Below are positions 9,011 to 18,910 of a stretch of 20,000 bases of DNA, piece by piece. The translations under genes were made by a program, and so were the position numbers. Source of the stretch: Chrysomallon squamiferum (lineage: Eukaryota; Mollusca; Gastropoda; Neomphalida; Peltospiridae); contig CM022675.1 in the NCBI GenBank assembly GCA_012295275.1, positions 4,244,142-4,264,141 of the forward strand, given 5' to 3'. The notes beneath the pieces are model-generated. The model made no database searches, was not told the DNA's origin, and worked only from the letters and a program-made list of their open reading frames with translations. How positions within the stretch are numbered: the first letter of the stretch is position 1; each line of letters opens with the position of its first letter.

Positions 9011-9608
9011 GTTATTGATATAATTATGCTATTGATACTACCATTATTTTAAGTAATTTATTAATTTATATATTTATTCACATTTTACATTTTATAATTG
9101 CTACGATTATTTAAAACATCTCACAATTTCATTTAGTTATTTAGTTATTTATTTTTTTATTTCATTAGTATGTTTCTAAAATGAGATTTCAAATAAAATA
9201 TATAATTTGATGTGGTGTTGTCATATTTGTTATGACTGTGTTGCTTAATGGAAAAAACGAAACAGCTGCACAAAATCTTTGTTACTCGTTTTAACTTTCG
9301 TCTGAAGTAATATTTGTTTAAAATCATGTAAAAATGTATAAAAATAAATCTCTTGATGGATATTAATAACTTACGTTTACTTATGTTTCTTTTTGGAAAT
9401 TTAAGAGTTTATTTTTATTTCGTCAGACAATGTATAATAATGCACGTGACTCGACAAAGCAGACGTCAGAAGTTTCACATTTAAAGTAGGCCACTTTTGA
9501 CAGGATTGTTTATAAAGCATTTTGACACTCTATTTTATTACGTTACTAGACTTTCTCTGTTTTAAATTACAAACCATCGGAGGAACGAGATTTAGAAGAT
9601 GACGACGG
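9011..9608. other. AT-rich DNA, nothing recognised
   Basis: No gene supported. Positions 9420-9480 are slightly CpG-richer and include the E-box-like GCACGTGAC. Confidence 0.5.
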
Positions 9609-9735
9609 TGAAGAAGAAGGAAAAAAAAAGAAAAAAAAAAAAAAAAGCGAAAGAAACTAAAAATAAAGAAAGGTGAAACTACTGGAAGCACACTAAATTA
9701 AAAAAAATATATGTATAAGTTAGTATGAAGTGTAA

Positions 9736-9737
<2 letters not shown>

Positions 9738-9810
<73 letters not shown>

Positions 9811-9832
9811 AAGAGAGATAACCGAGGCAGAG

Positions 9833-9863
<31 letters not shown>
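9738..9863. repeat. Compound (CA)n-(GA)n-poly(A) array
   Basis: About 57 bp of CA (9738-9794) run into about 25 bp of GA (9795-9819). After a short non-repeat spacer a 31-bp poly-A follows (9833-9863). From 9795 on, the plus strand is almost entirely purine. Confidence 0.96.

Positions 9864-10854
<991 letters not shown>

Positions 10855-10896
<42 letters not shown>
10855..10896. repeat. (GA)n microsatellite
   Basis: About 21 GA dinucleotides, preceded by a purine-rich run from about 10831. Confidence 0.96.
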
Positions 10897-10898
<2 letters not shown>

Positions 10899-10989
10899 AT
10901 AAAATAAATAAAGTAAAAATAAAGCATATGTTCATAATATCACTAATTGTTTTTTGACGTGATTTCGTGGCCTCAAGCAAGTCTAATAT

Positions 10990-11470
10990 TCGCATCAAAA
11001 AGTCGCGCGCCAAATGTCTTTGGACTCAGCTGCCTGAGGAAATATTAACTAACAGTTGCAGAAGTGGAAAGAGGCTGCAAATTATTTGTTGCTAGCAGAC
11101 GTCGCTTATTTTCCCAACATGCCGCAGCTGGTGGCGAGTGCAGAAGTCTGTTAAGTTTACTATCTTCACCTTTCGAAAGACGTTTTATTTTTTTTTCTCT
11201 CCTCTCTTTCTCTCTTTTCTTTAAACTGCGTCTCGACAGGATTATTTCTGGATACGGTTGCAAAGTTATTGGCACGTGGACAGTTTTGTTGCTGCCTGCA
11301 ACAACGGCAGTGATAGTTTACTACTTTTAACTGGGTGGTATGGCCTTTCGTTCGCTGTGATTTTGCGCGGGAAATAGTGATACACTTCCTCATAGCTTTG
11401 ACCTCAAAAGCATCAGTGTCATTTCAAAGTATGGATTTTTAGCGGAATAGTAAAAACCAGTCAGTAAGTA
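10990..11470. promoter_or_regulatory. Candidate promoter or first exon with two E2F-like sites
   Basis: GC and CpG rise against the flanks. GCGCGCCAAA (11005-11014) is the reverse of the E2F motif TTTGGCGCGC. TTTTGCGCGGGAAA (11361-11374) matches the two-sided E2F/DP pattern. A strong donor-like GTAAGT occurs at 11464-11469. Paired E2F sites are known from S-phase gene promoters. Open frames exist on both strands between the sites (plus 11064-11330, 88 codons; minus 11045-11275, 76 codons). Neither shows a domain that I recognise, so no gene is called. Direction and activity are inferred only. Confidence 0.33.
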
Positions 11471-11489
11471 TTTTGTTTTATTATTTTAT

Positions 11490-11533
<44 letters not shown>
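11490..11533. repeat. (AAT)n microsatellite
   Basis: About 14 AAT triplets, starting about 20 bp after the donor-like GTAAGT. Confidence 0.93.
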
Positions 11534-11744
11534 TATAACAACATTCAAAGGAAAATAATCATAAAAGGAATGCATCTTTTTTTCCCCCCTTTGTTGTAAG
11601 GTTTTAAGCGATACAGTATTCTAACTATTCTCTGTATTGTAACAGTATTATTCTTTTTTAATTCATGCGCAAAATCGGAAATGTGGGTCACAACTCTATA
11701 CTTTTGTATCTCTACGACTGGCGGACCAGCTTTTATTTATTTTT

Positions 11745-11752
11745 TATTATTA

Positions 11753-11796
<44 letters not shown>
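11745..11796. repeat. (TTA)n microsatellite
   Basis: About 15 TTA triplets with one break near 11753. Confidence 0.94.
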
Positions 11797-11797
<1 letters not shown>

Positions 11798-12149
11798 TGT
11801 TGTTGTATTTTTCAGTTAAACGATTAATTAGTTTTTATTATATGGATCTCAGTTCGCGGATATTTTAAATAAATATCCATTAAATTACACACGTTAAAGA
11901 TACACATTTATTTATAAACGTAACTAATACTACATACTAATATGAAACTTGTTATTTAATATCGTACTGATTTACAACAATCGACAAGAAAGCGACGGCT
12001 GGAAATATTTATGTTTTGGACGGTCACGCCTAACTAACATATAATACTTTTGTTAGTGATATTAGTAGTAACTGGACACGGTAATTATTTTATTTATGTG
12101 AAATATATTGTGACATTTGAATATATACCAGTCAGGTTTGGCAGATTTT
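11797..12149. other. AT-rich DNA, nothing recognised
   Basis: No supported feature. Confidence 0.5.
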
Positions 12150-12225
12150 TTTTTCTTTTCTTTCTTTCTTTCTTTCTATTTTTTATTTTTTTTTTTAATT
12201 TTATTATTATTATTATTATTATTAA
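12150..12225. repeat. T-rich tract, TTTC repeats and (TTA)n
   Basis: Poly-T (about 12147-12154), TTTC units (12155-12176), T-rich DNA, then TTA triplets (about 12200-12224). Confidence 0.85.
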
Positions 12226-12309
12226 CCCTACTGTGTTGTTGTTCACAAATGTCCTTTTATGAATATAAATATGCATCTAAACAAATTCTTTGTGAGCCTA
12301 TAATAGTAA

Positions 12310-12400
12310 CCGTTGTATAGTTATAATAGCAGTTGTTGCTGTTGTTGTTGTAATTTAGTAGTAATAGTAGTTGTTGTTGTCATAGTAATTGTAGCATATA
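12310..12400. repeat. Degenerate TTG/TAG trinucleotide tract
   Basis: TTG triplets (12331-12350 and 12370-12380) are mixed with TAG units. It looks like an old, decayed trinucleotide array. Confidence 0.7.
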
Positions 12401-12469
12401 CAGTAGTAAATTCCCATTAATTTTATAATTAGAATAAGTTTATATTTATTTGTTTATTTATTTATTTTA

Positions 12470-12474
12470 TATTA

Positions 12475-12528
<54 letters not shown>

Positions 12529-12557
12529 TGTTTTATTTTTTTTTTTTTTTTTTTTTA
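12470..12557. repeat. (TTA)n microsatellite plus poly-T
   Basis: About 19 TTA triplets (12472-12528), a short spacer, then poly-T (12536-12556). Confidence 0.95.
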
Positions 12558-12742
12558 TTTTTTTATGTTGTGATATTTATAATTTGTTATAAAAATTTGT
12601 TGAATGGAGAAATGTGGGTCAGATATTTTCAGTGATCAAGATGGTGTCAGTGATGGATTATCTCCCTCAGGCTAATAACCTGACAGGTTAATACATTATA
12701 TCCAGTTCCAACCATATAAGCTGCTCACATTTTCTTGTATGC

Positions 12743-13020
12743 CTCTCTCTCTCTCTCTCTCTCTCTCTAACAGTTTCACTTTCAACCATGTCCTTATTTC
12801 ATTATTTCTCTTTTACTTTCTTTCTTTCTTTCTCACTTTCTTCCATCTCATTCTGTTTCTCTCAGTTATTTTCACATTTTTCTCTTACTTTCATTCATCT
12901 TACATACTCTTTCTCTATTTCTCTCTTTCTTTCTTCAATCTCTCATTCTCCTGTTTCTCTCTATTTCAATCTTTCTTTCTCTCTCACTTTCATCTCTCAT
13001 TCTCTGTTTTACTGTCTATA
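12743..13020. repeat. (CT)n start followed by degenerate TTTC/CT-rich tract
   Basis: A pure CT run (12743-12768) is followed by about 250 bp of pyrimidine-rich DNA with recurrent CTTTC, TTTCTC and CTTTCATC words. The long Ser/Phe/Leu open frames here come from this bias. It looks like a decayed polypyrimidine satellite. Confidence 0.85.
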
Positions 13021-13038
13021 TATTTGTATGTATAACTG

Positions 13039-13046
13039 TGTGTGTA

Positions 13047-13095
<49 letters not shown>
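13039..13095. repeat. (GT)n microsatellite
   Basis: Pure GT over about 13053-13095, with variant units just before it. Confidence 0.96.
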
Positions 13096-13098
<3 letters not shown>

Positions 13099-13315
13099 CA
13101 TTCACATGTGTTTTTGTTTTGTTCCATGCTGATACAGGTTTATCTTACATTAGTTCTACACAGTTACTGCAGAGTCCATTAATGAAAAAAATAAGAAAAA
13201 AAATCACTTCAAAGTTAACCTCTTTGTGTTTTTATCTGAATGTTTATCTTAGATAACTGACTGTAATTTGTCTAGCTGAATTCCTGGATAATTGTATACA
13301 ACTAGATCTTGTGTA

Positions 13316-13435
13316 TTTGTGTGTGTGTTTTTATGTGTGTGTATGTTGTGTTGTGTTGATGTGGTTATGTGTATGTGTTGTGGTGGTTATGTGTATGTGT
13401 TGTGTGTGTTAATGTGTTATGAGTGTATGTGTTTG
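13316..13435. repeat. Degenerate GT-rich tract
   Basis: GTGTGT, TGTTGTG and GTTATGTGTATGTG units recur, with a short local duplication (GGTTATGTGTATGTGTTG at about 13363-13380 and 13386-13403). A Cys/Val-rich open frame across it is a repeat artefact. Confidence 0.8.
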
Positions 13436-13497
13436 TTACAATATATTTTGCAGTTTGATTATGATCTGTATTATGTGCATATAATTAACACATTATA

Positions 13498-13632
13498 TTA
13501 TATACACATACATACATACATACATGCATACATGCATACATGCATACATACACACATACATAGATACATACATTTACATATATATATACATATACATATA
13601 TATACATATACAAATATATATATATATATATG
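13498..13632. repeat. (ACAT)n/(GCAT)n and (TA)n compound array
   Basis: CATA/TGCA tetranucleotides (about 13505-13565) are followed by ATATAC units and a TA run (about 13615-13630). Confidence 0.92.
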
Positions 13633-14076
13633 TAATATATTTTTAGTGTATATTTGTTCATAAACTTTATTTAACATTATATTTCTTAATCTTTAAAACG
13701 AGTACAGCTTTAGGAAACACAGAAGTTAAACACAAAGTTGTAGACTGAAAGAGACTCAGAAAACCTGCCTCCATTTCAAATTCTCATTAGTCAACCAGTT
13801 CTGGGAAGGTTTCATCGTTATTTCGAGAATGGTGCCAAGAATTTTTTGTTTCAGGGGCAAAAAACCAAAAAACAACCTGCTTTAGCAAACAACTTGGCAC
13901 ACAAAAAAAAAAAAGGCATATCAAATCTAAGTCAGGGAAGGAAACAAGATTAGTGTTGCTATGACAACCAAACCGGTACCACACAACTAGTAGAAAATAG
14001 ATGTGTTGGTACCAGGTAACTGATTTGTATCTGTGTTAGTGTTTTTACAGAATAACCAGGAATGTGCTTTGAGGTG
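13633..14076. other. Unique DNA with a small inverted repeat, nothing coding
   Basis: GTGCCAAG (about 13831-13838) and CTTGGCAC (about 13892-13899) form an inverted pair with partly complementary flanks. A minus-strand frame (13787-13984, 65 codons) is not recognised. The remainder shows no supported feature. Confidence 0.4.
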
Positions 14077-14094
14077 TATATATATATATATATA

Positions 14095-14178
<84 letters not shown>

Positions 14179-14195
14179 ATTTATTTATTTATTTT
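14077..14195. repeat. Compound (TA)n-(CT)n-(TTAT)n array
   Basis: TA (about 14077-14097), about 76 bp of pure CT (14097-14173), then TTAT tetranucleotides to about 14195. All three units follow one another without unique spacer. Confidence 0.97.
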
Positions 14196-14317
14196 CTTAA
14201 TTGCCCCTAAGAAGTTGTTGATGAAGAAAACATTCTTGTAAATGGTTCAAGTATAATGTTGTGGGATTTAAATAGAATGATAGGAGCTTTAACTTACATC
14301 TATGAGAGGAGATTAAA

Positions 14318-14481
14318 GGGTGTGTGGGAAGTGGCTCAGTGGTTAGAGCATATGCATGACACATGAATGGTAGGATCAAACCTCATCAGTGGTCAAATTC
14401 CCATTCTAACCTATTATCTGTGTTAATAAATCAGTAAATAACAAGACAAATATGTAAATAAATAAATAAATAAATAAATAA
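14318..14481 (+). mobile_element. tRNA-derived SINE with (AAAT)n tail
   Basis: The A box reads TGGCTCAGTGGTTAGAGCA (14332-14350), a close match to tRNA A boxes. A degenerate B box lies at about 14372-14383 (AGGATCAAACCT for GGTTCGAATCC), at a tRNA-like distance. A short body leads to a tail of about seven AAAT units (14453-14481). The head resembles the fragment at 18490-18560. The tail differs from that of the SINE at 870-1082, so it may be a separate subfamily. The head sequence does not support an intact tRNA gene, because the 3' half cannot form a T arm. Confidence 0.65.
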
Positions 14482-14575
14482 AGAATAAATGATTGTATTA
14501 ATATCAAAATTGAAATATATGTTACTTTGATAATATAGGGTCATTCCGTGTCAAATCACCCAATGGTTTAAACCC

Positions 14576-14689
14576 GATCATCGAGTAAGACATTGTAGGC
14601 CTACCTGTATGCATAAAGTTCACATATAAAAGATTCCTGGGTATAATATTTTTTGTTTAGCCATAATAGAGATTTAAAAAAATGCATAC
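14576..14689. repeat. Left internal inverted-repeat block (A then B)
   Basis: Block A (14576-14625) contains GTAAGACATTGTAGGCCTAC. Block B (14622-14689) contains ATAATATTTTTTGTTTAGCC. They abut each other here. Both recur inverted near the right end at 16189-16239 and 16328-16395 with only a few mismatches. Confidence 0.88.
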
Positions 14690-15554
14690 CTGCATGGATG
14701 ATTGATACAATGCATTACAATGTACATTTTCTCTGAGACTAAAAACTCCTCTTTGGAGTTAAAACCCACCTGACATGTCTGAAGGAATGCCTGAAAGATA
14801 TGAAAAGATGCCAAATGGCATGACATGTTCTACACAATCAGGCTCAAAGGGTTAACAGGAAGTGATGCTTCAGGCAGGTCAGAAATTCCTTTAGATCCCC
14901 TGGTGCAATCCCCATTGAGCACATGGCAATTAGAAGTTTAAGAAAAAGAAGTTTCTTCATCTGCATTTCTTTGACAATTTGAAGCTTTTTAACTTGGACA
15001 CAATGTCAGATGTTGATATATAAACATTTTTATTTCATAAAACCTATTAAGTAATTTTATCATGTCATGTGGGCCTTGCCATTGGTTTTGAACAAGGTTT
15101 CAGTCAACAACAGTACAACCCAGTCTGAAATCAGACGTCATCAAGTGATGTACTGCATAATGTATTTGTACACCCAGTCTTCGGCACAGAGTATGAACAA
15201 GGTCTACTTCACCTTAATAAACTGTGATTTATACTTGAGAAGATTGACATAAATGCCCAAGACTTGTGGGCCTTTGGCAATAACACATGTACTCTGCTGC
15301 CATTTTATGACCTGCTTAACTTTACTGAAACGGTTTCAGCACTGACTTTGTTCTATTGAATTGAAGGTGCAGGCCAATAATGAAAATCCTTATTTCTTCC
15401 AAGGCTAACTGCAGCTTTAACTCTCCTGAAAATGTGTGTTATCAACACCATCATATCAAAAAGGAGTTGTTGCGAAGTGTATGGAAAACTGAGGAAGTCG
15501 AACTCCTCACTCTTTGAAGTGGGATCGAAACACGGGACATCAAGAGTATCATGA

Positions 15555-15934
15555 ACAAGAACTTTTCATCAAATTTTCAACATTGCAGAAAAACTTTGTT
15601 GTGATCCCCTTAATCGCCACCCTGAGCAAGCACGCACTAGATCTTTAAGAATTGTTAGCATGGGCACTTACAAATGCTTAGTAAATCCTCCAAAGACACT
15701 AGTGCCAGGAGACAAGTTGTGCTGTGACTGTCTGATTACCATTCAGAAATCAAAGGTCCTGCAGAAGATGGCTTTAGTATGGGTGGTATTACAATGGGAG
15801 AATTTGGTGATAACTTGCCAGACAAATCGCTGGTTGTTGTTTCCCAAGAAAAGGACTTTGATTTGAATTCTATTCTGTTGAGTTTAGGCGAAACTCCTGT
15901 CAAACTCCATTCTCTAGCACATTCCAGTAAATGA
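15555..15934 (+). pseudogene. Decayed transposon protein fragment, Cys-containing, frameshifted
   Basis: One frame runs open from 15555 to about 15742 and reads EKLCCDPLNRHPEQ, then RTRSLRIVS, then PGDKLCCDC, giving two Cys clusters about 40 residues apart that suggest metal binding. Around 15743 the sense continues in another frame, reading SEIKGPAEDGFSMGG and later FDLNSILLSLGETPVKLHSL, up to a stop at 15932-15934. Past the stop the same frame continues with several stops. The pattern CCDP...SLR.(I/V)S...PG.KLC.(D/K)C recalls a family of uncharacterised invertebrate proteins linked to repeats. This recollection was not checked. Neither a catalytic triad nor an intact start is visible, and the fragment is far shorter than a working transposase. 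Confidence 0.55.
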
Positions 15935-16188
15935 ATGAAAGGACAGAAAAAAACTAGCATCAGCTACAGTAACATTAAAATGACATCATAATGTCTGAAT
16001 CCTATGTGCAAATCTTGATTTTGTCACCCTTTACCATTGAAAGGACAATGAATTGAAGGAGGAAATAATCCAATTTTATGAAAGTGATGAGAACAGTAGA
16101 ATGTGTCTGGGAATGAAGGATACAGTGAGCATTTGAAACAAACATAGTGAGACGGTTAAGCATCAGAAACACCTAGTTCTCTCAGATT

Positions 16189-16395
16189 TATGTGAACTTT
16201 ATGCATACATGTAGGCCTACAATGTCTTACTTGATGATCAAGAAAGATGGTGATCCCTAGCATCCAGAATTGATCATTCAGGTTTTAGTTAATCAGATGT
16301 TAATGGCTGAAAAGGTGTTATTTTCATGTATGTGCATTTTTTAAATCTATATTGTGGCTAAACAAAAAATATTACACCCAGGAAACTTTTATATG
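16189..16395. repeat. Right internal inverted-repeat blocks (A' then B')
   Basis: A' (16189-16239) is the reverse complement of block A, and B' (16328-16395) is the reverse complement of block B. Here they are separated by about 88 bp and lie in the order A' inside, B' outside. True mirror symmetry with the left end would put B' inside and A' outside. Confidence 0.85.
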
Positions 16396-16430
16396 TTTTA
16401 GTTAACATGTGGGAGATTAAATTTCAATAA

Positions 16431-16496
16431 AGGTCATCTCAAGATCACGTGATCCACACGGCCAATTTCAAGGTCATAGCAAAGGTCAAAAGGTCA
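16431..16496 (+). promoter_or_regulatory. Cluster of AGGTCA half sites around a TCACGTGA palindrome
   Basis: AGGTCA occurs at 16431-16436, 16471-16476, 16483-16488 and 16491-16496, all in the same direction. The last three are spaced by 6 and 2 bases. The second one sits in TTCAAGGTCA, the extended half site bound by NR5A/ERR-type receptors. ATCACGTGAT (16444-16453) is a palindromic E-box. This resembles a nuclear-receptor response region carried within the transposon. Binding is inferred from motif match only. Confidence 0.35.
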
Positions 16497-16970
16497 AGGT
16501 ACTCCAATATTTTCCAAACTAAACAAAAATGGCAGATTTGGTATCCTTGTCATTTTGCCTTTCTAACAATACCAATTTTATGAAGATTGGCCCAGTAGTT
16601 CCTGAGATATGAGGGTTCTAAGGTTGGTGGTCACACCCATTTTTGGCAAAAATCTCAAATTTCGTAGGGCTGTATCTCCCACACCACTGATCTGATTGGG
16701 CTAACATTTCAGATTTGGTGCTGTGGGATCCCAGTCAACAAGTATACCAAGTTTCATAAAAATCTGAGACGGTCGGGTTTAAATTTCTTTTTTTTTGGGG
16801 TGATTTGACACGGAATGACCCTATATGATTATTTCAAAAAAAGAAGTTATATATCTTCAGTCAGAAATGTGTTACTATGGTTACTGTCATCAGCTGTACA
16901 TTCATCTCAGTTATTTATCAATGATGAGTTTATTAAAATCAGTGGTATGTGTTGTCCTGTCTCCTACAGT

Positions 16971-17173
16971 GGACAGATAAAAGAATCCTTGATGCTGTTA
17001 AGAAAAAAGTTTATCTTCAGGCAGCAGACTTTTTATTTTTTTTTAATTTATAAAAATTTGTTACATCTGTAACGTTATATGACTGACAGTGTGTGAGGGA
17101 ACTAATCTCTGTTTGACGTTGTTTTTAAAAATGTGTTAAGTGTCGTGTTAAACATGTCTTTCCTTCCTTCCTT
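16971..17173 (+). mobile_element. SINE body and 3' end, head missing
   Basis: ACAGATAAAAGAATCCTTG (16973-16991) followed by ATGCTGTTAAGAAAAAAG corresponds to the body of the SINE at 870-1082. The 3' end, AAAAATGTGTTAAGTGTCG then TGTTAAACATGTCTTTCC (17127-17166), corresponds to the 3' end of that SINE, and the tail is TTCC-rich (17159-17173). No A or B box is found upstream, so it is a 5'-truncated or decayed copy. It lies about 150 bp right of the DNA transposon. Confidence 0.55.
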
Positions 17174-17197
17174 CTTTGTTCACTGAGTTTAAAATAC

Positions 17198-17200
17198 AAA

Positions 17201-17243
<43 letters not shown>
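17198..17243. repeat. (AAAT)n microsatellite
   Basis: About 11 AAAT units, placed soon after a SINE 3' end, as at 14453-14481. They may have grown from a retroposon tail. Confidence 0.93.
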
Positions 17244-17335
17244 AAAGACAAGTAATAAATTCATTGTTACTGAAAATTTCATTATCACTTTTCCAAAAGC
17301 TATTCCAAATATGTATTAAAAAAGATAAATAAATA

Positions 17336-17358
17336 AAAATAATAATAATAATAATAAT
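17336..17358. repeat. Short (AAT)n microsatellite
   Basis: Seven AAT triplets in AT-rich DNA. Between here and 17562 nothing further is recognised. Confidence 0.85.
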
Positions 17359-17561
17359 GAAAAAGATTATAGATAATATAGATTTTCCCAGTAATATTAT
17401 TTGCTCCATATTAAAGGCTCATAAAAAGTGGCCAATAGATAAATTAATAACAGTAACAGTTTAGTAATTTAGATAATGACTACTTGTACTTAAAATGTTT
17501 GATGATTCATGGTTGAAAGTTCATCAAAAATATCCAGCAATCAAAACAGTAGTACGTATTA

Positions 17562-17574
17562 ATGTGTGTGTGTA

Positions 17575-17638
<64 letters not shown>
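17562..17638. repeat. (GT)n microsatellite
   Basis: About 30 uninterrupted GT units (17578-17638), preceded by GT/ATGT variants. Confidence 0.97.
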
Positions 17639-17640
<2 letters not shown>

Positions 17641-17737
17641 ATCAAAAACATTAATATATATCAAAAACATGGTTAGTGAAATTATGTTTTAAAATTGTAA
17701 AGCAGTGGATCTGTTCTTGATGTGATGCTGAACAAAA

Positions 17738-18072
17738 TGTCTGTCTGTCTGTCTGTGTATATACATACATACACTCATACTCACAAACATATTCATACAT
17801 AAATACATATATATGTATGTAGATATGTAAATACACACATCCATATAAACAAGCATGTACATATAGATAGGTAAATACATATGTATACATACAAATGTAC
17901 AAACATACATATGATATATAGCTATACATACACAACACACACACACACACACAGACCCTCACACATACATTCATGCATACATACATATATACACACATAC
18001 ATACTTACATACACATACAAACATACACACATACATACATACATACACACAGATATACAGACACACACACAT

Positions 18073-18149
<77 letters not shown>

Positions 18150-18150
18150 A
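17738..18150. repeat. Large compound array: CTGT, ACAT, CA and TA units
   Basis: CTGT units (17738-17756) lead into about 320 bp of imperfect ACAT/ATAC/CACA units. A pure CA run (18084-18130) and a TA run (18130-18149) follow. Open frames run through it on both strands (Thr/His on plus, Cys/Val on minus), all derived from the repeat. Confidence 0.94.
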
Positions 18151-18489
18151 ACATACATTATAGACATACAAAAATATTTACATTTCCTTCTTCATATTAA
18201 ATTTCATTAGTCATCCTTTCACAAGTGTTAGATTCCAAACTTACATAAATTTCACCATTTTACTGAGAGTAAAAACACAACTAAACACTGGTTTTATTTT
18301 CAGTCTTCACTGATCATTTTAACATCTGCTTTTACTAAAGGGGTTCTCGTTTTAAACAGTAGTCAAAATATTTACCTGTAATCTACTTTCAACAAATCTG
18401 TGCTATTTTCTCACCTGCAATCAATAACACCTGTGCATTGTACAGTTTACCTTGAAGGTAAGCCAAACAAGGACAAAGAAATAAAAAGA
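18151..18489. other. Unique AT-rich DNA, nothing recognised
   Basis: No open frame, RNA gene or repeat is supported. Confidence 0.5.
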
Positions 18490-18560
18490 TGAGGGTGTAT
18501 TTAGTTAAGTGGTTAAAGTGTTGCTTGAGGCATGGCATGTCAGTGGATCAATTCTTCTTT
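18490..18560 (+). mobile_element. tRNA-like SINE head fragment, degenerate
   Basis: GAGGGTGTATTTAGTTAAGTG then GTTAAAGTGTTG (18491-18523) resembles the GGGTGT...GGCTCAGTGGTTAGAGC head of the SINE at 14318. A weak B-box-like GTGGATCAATTCTT (18543-18556) follows. The A box has several changes (TTAGTTAAGTGGTTAAAG). The copy looks old. Confidence 0.42.
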
Positions 18561-18641
18561 AAGTGGATAAAATTGAGAAGAAATGTTTTATTTACTGAGA
18601 TAGTGTGAACATATTTATTTAATATTATTACATTTGTAATT

Positions 18642-18741
18642 AGTATTATTACTATTGACATTATTATTGTTATTATTATTGCTGTTGTCATTATTATTAT
18701 TGTTGTTGTTGTCATTATTATTACTATTATTATTATTATTG

Positions 18742-18797
<56 letters not shown>

Positions 18798-18808
18798 GTC
18801 ATTATTAA
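18642..18808. repeat. (TTA)n array with TTG and GTCATTATT variants
   Basis: About 165 bp of TTA triplets with regular variants. GTCATTATT occurs near 18687, 18711, 18741 and 18798, and TTG blocks lie between. Open frames here give poly-Leu or poly-Ile on one strand and poly-Asn on the other. Confidence 0.95.
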
Positions 18809-18855
18809 TTTTCATGAAAATTACTATTTTCTTTCTTCTTCCTTTTTTAATTTTA

Positions 18856-18910
18856 ATTTATTTATTTATTTATTTATTATATTTATTTATAATATTTATT
18901 TTATTTATTG
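18856..18910. repeat. (TTTA)n tract
   Basis: TTTA tetranucleotides with ATA interruptions, in T-rich DNA to about 18948. Confidence 0.88.

Larger units (their letters stand above)
14537..16822. mobile_element. DNA transposon of 2286 bp with perfect 25-bp TIRs
   Basis: The first 25 bases, starting AGGGTCATTCCGTGTC, are repeated exactly in reverse complement at the right end (16798-16822). After a short A/G-rich difference a further TTTAAACCCGA matches on both sides. ATAT flanks both ends (14533-14536 and 16823-16826), which fits a 4-bp target duplication. A 2-bp TA duplication is also possible, since ATAT is itself a palindrome. Inside there are two more inverted-repeat blocks and a decayed coding region. 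The near-perfect ends suggest a recent or conserved insertion, yet the internal gene is broken, so this copy was probably moved by an enzyme supplied by another copy. The superfamily is not certain: I recall similar ends in invertebrate genomes but cannot name the group securely. Confidence 0.88.

Noticed and set aside
9550-9660. A coding exon for an acidic/basic protein tail
   Set aside because: No start codon, no convincing acceptor, and half of it is a poly-A run. Kept only as a low-interest finding.
11045-11393. Small proteins on both strands between the E2F-like sites
   Set aside because: Three overlapping frames with no recognisable domain. The Arg/Lys/Glu-rich stretch on the minus strand comes from a CT-rich run.
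12739-13132. Open frames of 98 and 114 codons rich in Ser, Phe and Leu
   Set aside because: Overlapping frames over the same pyrimidine-rich tract, with no domain. The bias explains the openness.
13292-13663. A 123-codon Cys-rich open frame, the longest in the window
   Set aside because: It follows a GT-rich tract and then CATA repeats. The Cys residues are TGT triplets from the repeat, with no toxin-like Cys framework or signal peptide.
14332-14385. A tRNA gene
   Set aside because: The A box is good, but the B box is degenerate and no cloverleaf can be closed. The AAAT tail marks it as a SINE. The same applies to 1018-1082 and 18490-18560.
15067-15252. A 61-codon frame in the left half of the 2.3-kb transposon
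   Set aside because: It may be remnant coding sequence, but I could not match it to any motif or join it to the 15555-15934 remnant, so it is left uncalled.
17651-18200. Long open frames on both strands rich in Cys/Val or Thr/His
   Set aside because: They are direct translations of GT/CA/ACAT repeats, which lack stop codons by composition. There is no unique sequence inside them.
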